Shown: piece after piece, positions 28,861 to 36,422 of the stretch
How positions within the stretch are numbered: the stretch's first letter is position 1
Layout: each line of letters starts with the position of its first letter
Assembly (NCBI GenBank): GCA_027490155.1
Contig: JAIXYP010000035.1
Span: 51,141 to 115,140 of the forward strand
Reading direction: 5' to 3'
From: Cytophagaceae bacterium
Lineage (GTDB): Bacteria > Bacteroidota > Bacteroidia > Cytophagales > Flexibacteraceae
Length of the DNA stretch: 64,000 bases
The notes under the pieces: model-generated
Database searches by the model: none
Told to the model about the DNA's origin: nothing
What the model saw: the letters and a program-made list of their open reading frames with translations, nothing else
Program-made: the position numbers and the translations under genes

Positions 28861-29060
28861 GGCAGGTCTCCTGACTCGCTCCTCGCCTACCCTCCCCTTC
28901 CCAGCCTTATTTTGGCCAGTGGGTTTGCCAATCCGCCTAAAGGCGAGACAGCAATTGAGGGGGCATTTTCGGAACTTACAGTTGCGGGCACAGTTCTGGT
29001 TTCGCACCAGATTCCCTTTTAAGCGCATAAGGTCACGAGGACATTATGAGCACCAATTAT
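28861..29060 (-). ncRNA. Cobalamin riboswitch
   Basis: Reading the minus strand, the classic elements occur in order: TTGGTGC near 29058-29051, AAGGGAATCTGGTGCGAAACCAG, CTGTGCCCGCAACTGTAAG, CCCACTGGCC, GGGAAGG, and the B12 box AGTCAGGAGACCTGCC at 28876-28861. This is a full aptamer. A good promoter ends about 5 bp before its 5' end. It lies on the same strand as, and 190 bp upstream of, the T9SS propeller gene; the divergent gene at 29187 is on the other strand and outside its transcript. Confidence 0.95.
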
Positions 29061-29064
29061 GATC

Positions 29065-29095
29065 CAAAGGTAGAGGCAGCAGCCCATAAACCAAA
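29065..29095 (-). promoter_or_regulatory. Promoter for the cobalamin riboswitch transcript
   Basis: Minus strand TTTG (29095-29092), 19 bp spacer, TACCTTTG (29072-29065). This matches the Bacteroidota housekeeping form TTTG...TAnnTTTG, and the predicted start near 29060 is exactly where the aptamer begins. Confidence 0.75.
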
Positions 29096-29186
29096 AAAAT
29101 ATCTTGCACCTTTGCTGCAACACTCAAGCATCTTGACTTGCCACTACCCTATTGAGTGCAAACCACACAAATAAAAACGACGAAGC

Positions 29187-29507
29187 ATGTCCAGCATCTT
29201 ACAGCAATTGGCCCAGTTTATTCAAGAGGATCCCGCTGACCCGTTCAATCATTATGCCTATGCTGTGGAGCTTAGCCGACAGGATCCTGCAACTGCCCTA
29301 TTGCTACTAGTCCAGCTCCAAACAGAACACCCAGACTACTTGCCAACTTACTATACTGCCGCTAGCTTAGCCCATGATGCAGAGGATTATGTCATTGCAC
29401 AATCACTTTTAGAGACTGGTATGGACCTAGCCCAAACGACAGGCAATACCAAAACCTACCTTGAACTGCAGCGTGCCTTGGCCAATGTCAGAGCCGAAAT
29501 GGAATAG
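29187..29507 (+). CDS. Small TPR-like protein
   Basis: 106 residues, no signal peptide. Two to three helix-turn-helix repeats of the TPR type are visible: PADPFNHYAYAVELSRQDPATALLLLVQLQTEHPDYLPTYYTAASLAHDAEDY (split over the two central repeats) and YVIAQSLLETGMDLAQ. Similar short cytoplasmic TPR proteins occur in the phylum with no known function. Divergent from the cobalamin riboswitch transcript and convergent with dnaB, so it is probably transcribed alone. Confidence 0.75.
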   Translation: MSSILQQLAQFIQEDPADPFNHYAYAVELSRQDPATALLLLVQLQTEHPDYLPTYYTAASLAHDAEDYVIAQSLLETGMDLAQTTGNTKTYLELQRALANVRAEME

Positions 29508-29584
29508 GTGGCCAGAAGAAAAGCTTTATTTTTAGTGCAGTATAAGCGGCGATTTGGTACTCAAATTAGGATACATTAGCCAAC

Positions 29585-31252
29585 CTAGAACGGCACATTG
29601 TCTAGCGGGTTGATTGGGTTGGTCCCAGTACTGCTATCGCCATTGTTTTTATTGTTCTTGAGGCCAGACTTGACGATCATCGAGCCATTCCCTTGGCCAG
29701 CTCCTCCGTTAAATCCTGAGGAAAACTCTGATGGGATTCCACGTTCCTGAGCGCCCGGGAACCCAGCGCCACCACCGCCTTGTGGTCCGCCAGCTGGGCC
29801 AGGAGGGGTATATCCACCTCCAAAATTACCGTTGAAGTCGTCCAAGTCTGTGAATTTGGTATAGGCACCGATGAATCTCAGGTCGATTGTCCCGGTACTA
29901 CCAGCACGGTGTTTGCTAATGATCACCTTACCTACTCCCTGTAAAGAGTTACCGTTCTCATCCTCATTGATGCCATAATACTCGGGCCGATATAGGAAAA
30001 TAACCATATCAGCATCTTGCTCTAAGGAGCCAGATTCGCGCAAATCTGAGAGTTGTGGGGTTTTGTCACTTCCGCGTTTTTCAACATCCCGGCTGAGCTG
30101 TGAAAGTGCAATAACTGGTACTTCTAGTTCCTTGGCCATTTGTTTGAGCGACCGAGAGATATAGGCAATCTCCTGCTCACGGTTGCCCCCTTTGGGTGCA
30201 TTGGGGTTGCCGCCACTCATCAGCTGCAAGTAGTCAATGATTACAATATCGAGTTTGCCTTGTGATTTGAGCCTTCGACACTTGGCCCGCAGCTCCAGTA
30301 CGTTGAGTGCAGAAGTATCGTCAATGAAAATAGGGGCAGACGATAGTTTACTGATTTTGGAAGTAAGCTGACCCCACTCATGGTCCAGCATTTTACCCGT
30401 TTTGAGCTTCTCGCTCTCGATGGAAGCCTCGCTACTCATCAAGCGGGTTGCAAGATCTACAGCAGGCATCTCTAGCGAAAAGATTGCAACTGCTTTGCCA
30501 AAGTCCACAGCGGCATTGCGGCTGGCACTCAGGATGAAGGCCGTCTTACCCATACCAGGCCTAGCAGCAATTATTACTAGGGAACCTTTTTGCCAGCCAG
30601 CAGTCATGGCATCTAGCCGACTAAAGCCTGAAGGAATACCAGTCAGCCCATCCTTTTGTTCTTTACGTTTTTCCAGATCAGCAAGCGCCTGCTCCAGCAC
30701 TTCGTTGATTGGCATGTAGTTCCGCTTGATGTTGCTGTCCAGGATCTCAAAAAGCTTTTGTTCGCTATCGTCTAGCAGTTCGAAAACATCACTGGTGTCC
30801 TCGTACGCATTTTTTTCGATCGCACTACTAACCTGGATCAACTGGCGTTTAATGGCCATCTCCTGCACATACCGTGCATGGACGATGACATTGCTTCCAG
30901 AAGTTAATCGGTTGGTTAGCCCGGTGAGATAGCTCGGTCCACCAACGATTTCCATAGCGCCTTGGCGTCGGAGCTCCATGGTCACAGTCATGAAGTCGAT
31001 AGGGTCATGACGATTAATCAGGACCAGCATGGCTGCAAATATGTGCTGATGGGCCTCCTTGTAGAAACTTTCGGGCTTCAGGAACTCCATCACATCAAAA
31101 ATGGCCTCCTTTTGCAACAGAATTGCACCCAAAACGGCCTCCTCTATGTCTAGAGCCTGTGGTGGCATTTTGGCAAAGCCAACCGTTGGTGGCCCTCCAA
31201 AATTGCGACTCCGTACTGGGCTTTTTGTGAAGGGCGTAATTTGGTTGTCCAT
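29585..31252 (-). CDS. dnaB: Replicative DNA helicase DnaB, with SSB-like C-terminal tail
   Basis: 555 residues. N-terminal domain PPQALDIEEAVLGAILLQKEAI, linker, and RecA-like motor with Walker A IIAARPGMGKTAFILS, Walker B LDIVIIDYLQLMSGG, and ALSQLSRDVEKR ... PQLSDLRESGSLEQDADMV. It unwinds DNA at the replication fork as a hexamer. After the motor (about residue 475) comes an ~80-residue Gly/Pro/Asn-rich low-complexity tail ending in NPLDNVPF, closely resembling the acidic tip (D-D-x-P-F) of single-stranded DNA-binding protein. Upstream, mpl is divergent across a 445-bp gap. Confidence 0.96.
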   Translation of the reverse strand: MDNQITPFTKSPVRSRNFGGPPTVGFAKMPPQALDIEEAVLGAILLQKEAIFDVMEFLKPESFYKEAHQHIFAAMLVLINRHDPIDFMTVTMELRRQGAMEIVGGPSYLTGLTNRLTSGSNVIVHARYVQEMAIKRQLIQVSSAIEKNAYEDTSDVFELLDDSEQKLFEILDSNIKRNYMPINEVLEQALADLEKRKEQKDGLTGIPSGFSRLDAMTAGWQKGSLVIIAARPGMGKTAFILSASRNAAVDFGKAVAIFSLEMPAVDLATRLMSSEASIESEKLKTGKMLDHEWGQLTSKISKLSSAPIFIDDTSALNVLELRAKCRRLKSQGKLDIVIIDYLQLMSGGNPNAPKGGNREQEIAYISRSLKQMAKELEVPVIALSQLSRDVEKRGSDKTPQLSDLRESGSLEQDADMVIFLYRPEYYGINEDENGNSLQGVGKVIISKHRAGSTGTIDLRFIGAYTKFTDLDDFNGNFGGGYTPPGPAGGPQGGGGAGFPGAQERGIPSEFSSGFNGGAGQGNGSMIVKSGLKNNKNNGDSSTGTNPINPLDNVPF

Positions 31253-31697
31253 AGGTCAGTCTTGCGTTCGGGGGTAACAAATATAAGCCTTTGTCTTGTC
31301 GATAGTTGCTTAAGGACCTTATCGGAGTTGCAAACTTTTTGCTGTAGCCTCAAAGTCAACAAGTTAGGCCATGATTGTTTTTTTGCCTCAACCATTAAGC
31401 TAATTTGTTCTCATATCAGATTGATATACAACTTGTTGTGCTAATTGGTGTTCAACCAGTTCTAGGATTAGATTCGGCAAAGTTTGCACTTGTAAAGGTG
31501 GTGTGGAGGTAATTGGGTCGGTAGGATAAAATTAGTAAATTTGCGGTTATGCCTGTTGGTGTTGCACAATGTTCGTTGTGGCATATACCTCCTTGGTACC
31601 AACCTAAAAGTCCAGCCTAAACTTGTGACGGCTATTGGCAAAACGAGCCTAGGCCAAAAGACCTTCCTTTCATCTATTTATCACCACCCATACCCAC
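31253..31697. other. Intergenic region between divergent dnaB and mpl
   Basis: 445 bp. It contains one good plus-strand promoter (31513-31543) giving a ~150-nt leader to mpl. I see no conserved RNA structure; short ORFs here have no supporting features. Confidence 0.6.
31513..31543 (+). promoter_or_regulatory. Probable mpl promoter
   Basis: TTG (31513-31515), 20 bp spacer, TAAATTTG (31536-31543): fits the Bacteroidota TTG...TAnnTTTG pattern about 150 bp before the mpl start. Confidence 0.5.
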
Positions 31698-33068
31698 GTG
31701 ACAGAATCAAAAGGCCATATCCACTTTATAGCGATAGGTGGAGCTGCCATGCACAATTTGGCGATCGCTTTGTCATCCAAAGGTTATCATGTTACGGGCT
31801 CTGACGACGAGATTTTCAATCCATCTGCGGATCGACTTAAGGCCAAAGGACTATACCCTGAGCCTATGGGTTGGTTTCCTGAGCGTATCACGTCTGATAC
31901 TGAAGCTGTTATCCTCGGTATGCATGCCAAAGCCGACAACCCCGAGCTCTTATTTGCCCAGTCACTCGGCCTCAAGGTTTATAGCTACCCAGAGTATGTT
32001 TATCAGCAGTCCTTGAACAAGCAGCGGATCGTGATTGCAGGTAGCCATGGCAAAACCACTATTACGGCCATGATTATCCATGTCTTGGCCTATCACAACC
32101 GCAAGGTTGACTACTTAGTTGGTGCCCAGCTCGAAGGATTTGACACCATGGTAAAGCTCACGGACGACGCCCCTGTTATTATTATAGAGGGGGATGAGTA
32201 CTTTACCTCTCCGTTGGATCGTGTACCCAAGTTCCTGAAGTACCACCATCATATCGCCTTGGTCAGTGGCATCGCTTGGGACCATATTAACGTTTATCCA
32301 GACTTTGAGGTCTATGTCCGACAGTTTGACCAACTGGCAGATGCGACCCCTAAGGCAGGCACTTTGGTTTATAATGAAGACGATGGTGCAGCTACTGCCG
32401 TCTGTAACAAAGAGCGTGAGGATGTCACCTTGCTAGACTATTCGGCTCATCCGCACGAGATCATCAATGGGGAGACTTACCTGTTAGGCGCTAATAAACA
32501 GAAGGTTAAGGTCCCCTTCTTCGGAGACCACAATATGCATAATGCTGCTGGGGCCAAGGCCGTCCTGAGCAAGATGGCCATCACTGAGGATATGTTCCTA
32601 CAAGCGATTAGCTCTTTCAACGGTGCTGCCAATAGGTTGCAGTTGCTGGGCTATAATGACCAGACCCGGATCTACAAGGACTTCGCCCACGCACCTAGTA
32701 AGGTCAATGCCACGATCGATGCGCTACACAAACAGTTCAAGGATAAAAAGTTGATTGCCGTGCTTGAGCTACATACATTCAGCAGCCTCAACAAGGACTT
32801 TTTACGTCAGTACACCGGCACAATGTCTGGGGCCGATGTAGCGTTAGTGTATTACAGTCCTCAGGTTCTGGCCCACAAAAAGTTGCCTGCCCTTAGTCCA
32901 GCTGAGGTCGGTGGCAGTTTTGATACCCCTGTCGAGGTCTTTACCGATACGCAGCTGCTGTTTAACCACCTCAAAGGGCTGGATTACATCAACAGCAACC
33001 TGCTGTTGATGAGCTCGGGCAACTTCAACGGGATGGAGCTCGAGAGTCTAGTTCGAGAGATCCTATAA
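31698..33068 (+). CDS. mpl: UDP-MurNAc:L-Ala-gamma-D-Glu-meso-DAP ligase (Mpl), cell wall recycling
   Basis: 456 residues from a GTG at 31698; no ATG precedes the conserved GHIHFIAIGGAAMHNLA block, so the GTG is the best start. Mur-ligase architecture: Rossmann N-domain, ATP P-loop IAGSHGKTTITAMI (about residue 110), central IIIEGDEYFTSPLD, and C-domain YKDFAHAPSKVNATIDAL. Mpl reattaches recycled murein tripeptide to UDP-MurNAc. IGGAAMHNLA in place of the MurC type GIGGxGMS supports Mpl over MurC. A strong terminator follows. Confidence 0.92.
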   Translation: MTESKGHIHFIAIGGAAMHNLAIALSSKGYHVTGSDDEIFNPSADRLKAKGLYPEPMGWFPERITSDTEAVILGMHAKADNPELLFAQSLGLKVYSYPEYVYQQSLNKQRIVIAGSHGKTTITAMIIHVLAYHNRKVDYLVGAQLEGFDTMVKLTDDAPVIIIEGDEYFTSPLDRVPKFLKYHHHIALVSGIAWDHINVYPDFEVYVRQFDQLADATPKAGTLVYNEDDGAATAVCNKEREDVTLLDYSAHPHEIINGETYLLGANKQKVKVPFFGDHNMHNAAGAKAVLSKMAITEDMFLQAISSFNGAANRLQLLGYNDQTRIYKDFAHAPSKVNATIDALHKQFKDKKLIAVLELHTFSSLNKDFLRQYTGTMSGADVALVYYSPQVLAHKKLPALSPAEVGGSFDTPVEVFTDTQLLFNHLKGLDYINSNLLLMSSGNFNGMELESLVREIL

Positions 33069-33077
33069 TCTTAGTCT

Positions 33078-33115
33078 AAAAGGGTGCCACATCAATAATG
33101 GGCACCCTTTCTTTT
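33078..33115 (+). terminator. Intrinsic terminator after mpl
   Basis: AAAGGGTGCC (33079-33088) pairs with GGCACCCTTT (33101-33110), 10-bp stem, then CTTTT. Confidence 0.88.
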
Positions 33116-33196
33116 GGGCCATGATGGCCGTCTGTTTACGCATCCGTTCAGTACCAATTGATTGTTAGTCAGTACGCCTACCCACTTCCTACCACT

Positions 33197-34492
33197 ATGA
33201 ACAAGACAGAAAAACTAATGCTATTATCGCTAGCAGCGTTACAATTCACGAACGTGCTAGACTTTATGATCATGGCCCCACTAGGGCCCCAACTGATGCG
33301 TTCGTTCAGTATCACGACCCAAGAGTTCGGCTATCTGCTGAGCTGCTACACGATAAGCGCAGGTGTCAGTGGTTTTGTAAGTGCCTTTTTTGCAGACCGT
33401 TTTGACCGCAAGGTTTTGCTTTTCTGGTGTTATGTCGGTTTCTTGATCGGCACCTTGCTTTGTGGCATTGCCTCGAGCTACGAATTTCTGCTGTTTGCTA
33501 GGCTCTTTACTGGGGCCTTTGGTGGTATACTTGGAGCCACTTGCCTTAGTATCGTAAGTGACACAGTTCCGATGGCCCGTCGAGGTCAGGCCATGGGCCT
33601 AGTAATGGCATCGTTCTCACTAGCCTCTGTACTTGGCATTCCGATTGGGCTCAAACTTGCGACCAGCCTGCCCCTTCTAGGCTGGCATGCCCCATTCCAG
33701 GTATTGGCAGTTCTCGGGTTGCCCATCCTATTAGGTATCAGGATTTGGGTACCAAGTGTAAAGGGACATCTGCGTCGAGATACCCCACGCGAAACTCCTA
33801 TCCAGATTTTGGGTAATGTCGCCAAGGATCCTAACCAACTATGGGCACTTAGCCTCATGGCTCTGATGATGTTTGGCCAGTTCATCATTATCCCCTTTAT
33901 CAGCCCTAGTATGGTCTTTAATGTTGGACTTACCGAGGCAGACCTACCCCAAATCTACTTCTTTGGCGGATTGGCAACCATTTTCACAGGGCCATTGATT
34001 GGTAAGCTGTCTGACATCACTGGCAAGAAGAAGATTTTTGTCGTGATCGCCCTACTATCTGTAATCCCGATCTATTTCATCGCAAACCTAGGTGTTGTTA
34101 GCATTTGGCTGGCCCTGAGTGCTACTACTGGATTCTTCATCCTTAGTAGTGGGCGTGGTATTGTCGCTTCTGCCTTAGTCACAAATACCGTCGAGCCAAA
34201 ACACCGCGGCAGTTTCATGAGTATCAACAGTAGTGTGCAGCAGCTGTCCGCCGGGATGGCAACTTTAGTTGGAGGCATGATTGTAACCAGGTCCGTAAAT
34301 GGTCACCTTGACCACCTACCCGTCATCGGATTTATATCAATTGGGGTATCTGTCGTAGCCATCTATATCATCACCAAAGTCAAAAACTATCAGGAACCAG
34401 CGTTGGCCCTAGAGCCTTTAACACCGACAGATTTGGTAGCTGATCTATTAGAGGATGAAACCGTGCTAAGTACCAAAGGGAGACCTGCCTAA
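33197..34492 (+). CDS. MFS transporter
   Basis: 431 residues from ATG 33197 (an in-frame start at 33158 adds 13 polar residues before the first helix and is less likely). Twelve hydrophobic helices; the loop 2-3 motif reads FFADRFDRKVLL and VLDFMIMAPLGPQLMRSF opens helix 1, a pattern typical of the DHA1 drug-efflux and sugar-efflux type. Substrate not inferable; probably export of small hydrophobic compounds or sugars across the inner membrane. Stands alone between the mpl terminator and a convergent gene. Confidence 0.88.
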   Translation: MNKTEKLMLLSLAALQFTNVLDFMIMAPLGPQLMRSFSITTQEFGYLLSCYTISAGVSGFVSAFFADRFDRKVLLFWCYVGFLIGTLLCGIASSYEFLLFARLFTGAFGGILGATCLSIVSDTVPMARRGQAMGLVMASFSLASVLGIPIGLKLATSLPLLGWHAPFQVLAVLGLPILLGIRIWVPSVKGHLRRDTPRETPIQILGNVAKDPNQLWALSLMALMMFGQFIIIPFISPSMVFNVGLTEADLPQIYFFGGLATIFTGPLIGKLSDITGKKKIFVVIALLSVIPIYFIANLGVVSIWLALSATTGFFILSSGRGIVASALVTNTVEPKHRGSFMSINSSVQQLSAGMATLVGGMIVTRSVNGHLDHLPVIGFISIGVSVVAIYIITKVKNYQEPALALEPLTPTDLVADLLEDETVLSTKGRPA

Positions 34493-34616
34493 AGTAGCAA
34501 CCCTTATGTTTAGGGACAGTAAAAATAAATGGACCCAATATCCTGATCATCAGTTAATTACGTCCATTTTATTTGAAAGCGATCTCGAAGTTGTAGATGC
34601 CCAGATCATAATGATA

Positions 34617-35126
34617 TTACTCCTCTTCAGGGAAAATCATGCTCAGCTTCTGGACAAAAAACCTAAAGAAAGGTAACACCAACATCGCCAAGAAAACAAA
34701 ACCCGCATAGGCGTACCAAACTGGCAGAAGGCGGTAGTCGGGGTCTGAGCTGTTGGGCGTGCGCAGGCCAAGGAAAAAAACAACCAACCAATAGTTGGCT
34801 ACCGAGCCACAGCTCAGCATCCAGTTTGTCAAGATGGCCTTAAGTTTGCGATAGCGGTACTTAGACCCAACCCAATACTGCCTAGAAGGTACCATTATGA
34901 TGGCTGGAGGCAGTAGAGGCAACATCCGTGATAACAAGTACCAGAGAATGTTAGTGAGAAATAAAATACCTACCGAGGTGTAGAAAAACTGATCCCTAGT
35001 GATGGAGGTGAGGGCATCTATGTTGCCCATATTGACTACATCATTGATCTCAGTATAGGTAATGAGGATGGCCGCCAGGACCCCTAGGCCAGACAATATC
35101 CAGAGTAGTCGGTAGATGTTACGCAT
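34617..35126 (-). CDS. Unassigned four-helix inner-membrane protein
   Basis: 169 residues with four predicted membrane helices (LLWILSGLGVLAAILI, VGILFLTNILWYLLSRM, LSCGSVANYWLVVFFLG, YAYAGFVFLAMLVLPFF). No family recognised. It is the last of three minus-strand envelope genes (barrel, HU-SPOR, this one) separated by about 100 bp each, which suggests a shared envelope role. Confidence 0.75.
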   Translation of the reverse strand: MRNIYRLLWILSGLGVLAAILITYTEINDVVNMGNIDALTSITRDQFFYTSVGILFLTNILWYLLSRMLPLLPPAIIMVPSRQYWVGSKYRYRKLKAILTNWMLSCGSVANYWLVVFFLGLRTPNSSDPDYRLLPVWYAYAGFVFLAMLVLPFFRFFVQKLSMIFPEEE

Positions 35127-35229
35127 GATTATGTATCTGCCCCGTATGTTGATGGGAGCAGGTATCAGGACAATCGCTGAGACCTGCGTGGCAGATGGGA
35201 TGCAAAAGTAAGGGCCAATGGCCGATAAC

Positions 35230-36324
35230 TTACGGCTTCAGCAGAAATAGCTTCTCTTTGAAGTTACGTTGTTTCTCTTTTATGAAAGCAGCGGCTTCTG
35301 CCTCGGTATCAAACTGACCTATCGAAACCTTGTAAAGTTTGCTACTACCAGATGGGTCAAGGACGTGTGTTTCTAAGCCCTCTGCGGCCAGACTCTTACT
35401 TAGGTTATAGGCGTTTTCAGGCACTCCAAAGCTACCAACGATCACATTGAAGACAGGCTCCGCAGATTTGTTTGACTTGGATGCAGCTGTAGCCTTGGTT
35501 GGGGATGGGGCAGCTGCGGGAACAGGTGCAGATTTTGGTTCCGATGCAGGCTTATCGGCAGGTGTTGTGGTTTTAGCTGGCTCTGCAGCTGACTCATGAC
35601 TAGGTTCGGTAGGTGCCTCGGTTGTAGACTCAGGCAATTCTGTCACCACTTCGTCTTGATGGGAGGGCTTGCCCTTACGGTTGAAAACGACACCTTCTTC
35701 ATCTTCCTTGACACCCGCATCCATTGCCTTTTTCTGGTTTAGGAGGTATAAGATACCTGTTAGGGCAACAACACAACCAAGGATCAGCACCCAAATCAGG
35801 AAGGCACTACCCTTCTTCTTAGGTTCGTTACCTGTATTGTCTACTGTAGTGCTGCCAGATTGAACAGTGCTTTCGGATGAAGTAGTAAGTGATCCGTAAC
35901 TAACTTGAGGATCGACTTTAGGAAGGTCCACAGCAAGCGAAGGAAGGCCATAGCTATCCGCCGAAAAGTTAGCATCGTTGATGGGTACAAACGTGATGAC
36001 TCCTTTGTTATCCTGACGAAGTTCACCAAGGCCATCAAGTTTGAAAACAACCTCTTCCGTCAGACGGTACTTTACCTCAGCAACAAAGTATCTCAGCTCA
36101 TTTTCTGCCTCAGCGATAGTGATACCCTCACCTTCGGCAATATGACCAGTAAGTACCGAAGGATCATTTGATAGTTTGGGATCGAAGCTAATGACAGTAC
36201 GCAAAGGCACTAGATAGCCATCCGTTGCGCCAGCCATGACCTCGTCCTTTACAAAGGCGCCAAGGTCTGGCACGACGACCACTTTGTGCTCAAACAATGC
36301 TGACTCTAGATATTGGATAACCAT
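35230..36324 (-). CDS. HU-like (CCDC81-type) domain / SPOR domain membrane protein
   Basis: 364 residues. Residues ~1-115 (YLESALFEHKVVVVPDLGAFV ... KLDGLGELRQDNKGVITFVP) resemble the prokaryotic CCDC81-type HU domain. A single transmembrane helix near residue 180 (FLIWVLILGCVVALTGILYLL) is followed by a low-complexity Pro/Ala/Ser/Glu linker (PAAAPSPTKATAAS) and a C-terminal SPOR domain (FNVIVGSFGVPENAYNLSK ... YKVSIGQF). SPOR domains bind denuded septal peptidoglycan, so the HU-like part is cytoplasmic and the SPOR part periplasmic, linking an inside factor to the division-site wall. The architecture recurs in Bacteroidota; its partner is unknown. Confidence 0.87.
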   Translation of the reverse strand: MVIQYLESALFEHKVVVVPDLGAFVKDEVMAGATDGYLVPLRTVISFDPKLSNDPSVLTGHIAEGEGITIAEAENELRYFVAEVKYRLTEEVVFKLDGLGELRQDNKGVITFVPINDANFSADSYGLPSLAVDLPKVDPQVSYGSLTTSSESTVQSGSTTVDNTGNEPKKKGSAFLIWVLILGCVVALTGILYLLNQKKAMDAGVKEDEEGVVFNRKGKPSHQDEVVTELPESTTEAPTEPSHESAAEPAKTTTPADKPASEPKSAPVPAAAPSPTKATAASKSNKSAEPVFNVIVGSFGVPENAYNLSKSLAAEGLETHVLDPSGSSKLYKVSIGQFDTEAEAAAFIKEKQRNFKEKLFLLKP

Positions 36325-36422
36325 AACGGGGATTTGCCTAAAACGGTTGATGGACCTTTGTTACTATTGTATCGGGCGGATATTGACTACGAAATCTTCG
36401 GGTAGCTAGCGCCAATAAAGAG

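Noticed and set aside
28786..29028. 80-codon minus-strand ORF
   Set aside because: It lies wholly within the cobalamin riboswitch; the sequence is explained by the conserved RNA.
31541..31804. 87-codon plus-strand ORF before and overlapping mpl
   Set aside because: Begins at a TTG that is inside the mpl promoter -7 box and overlaps mpl in another frame.
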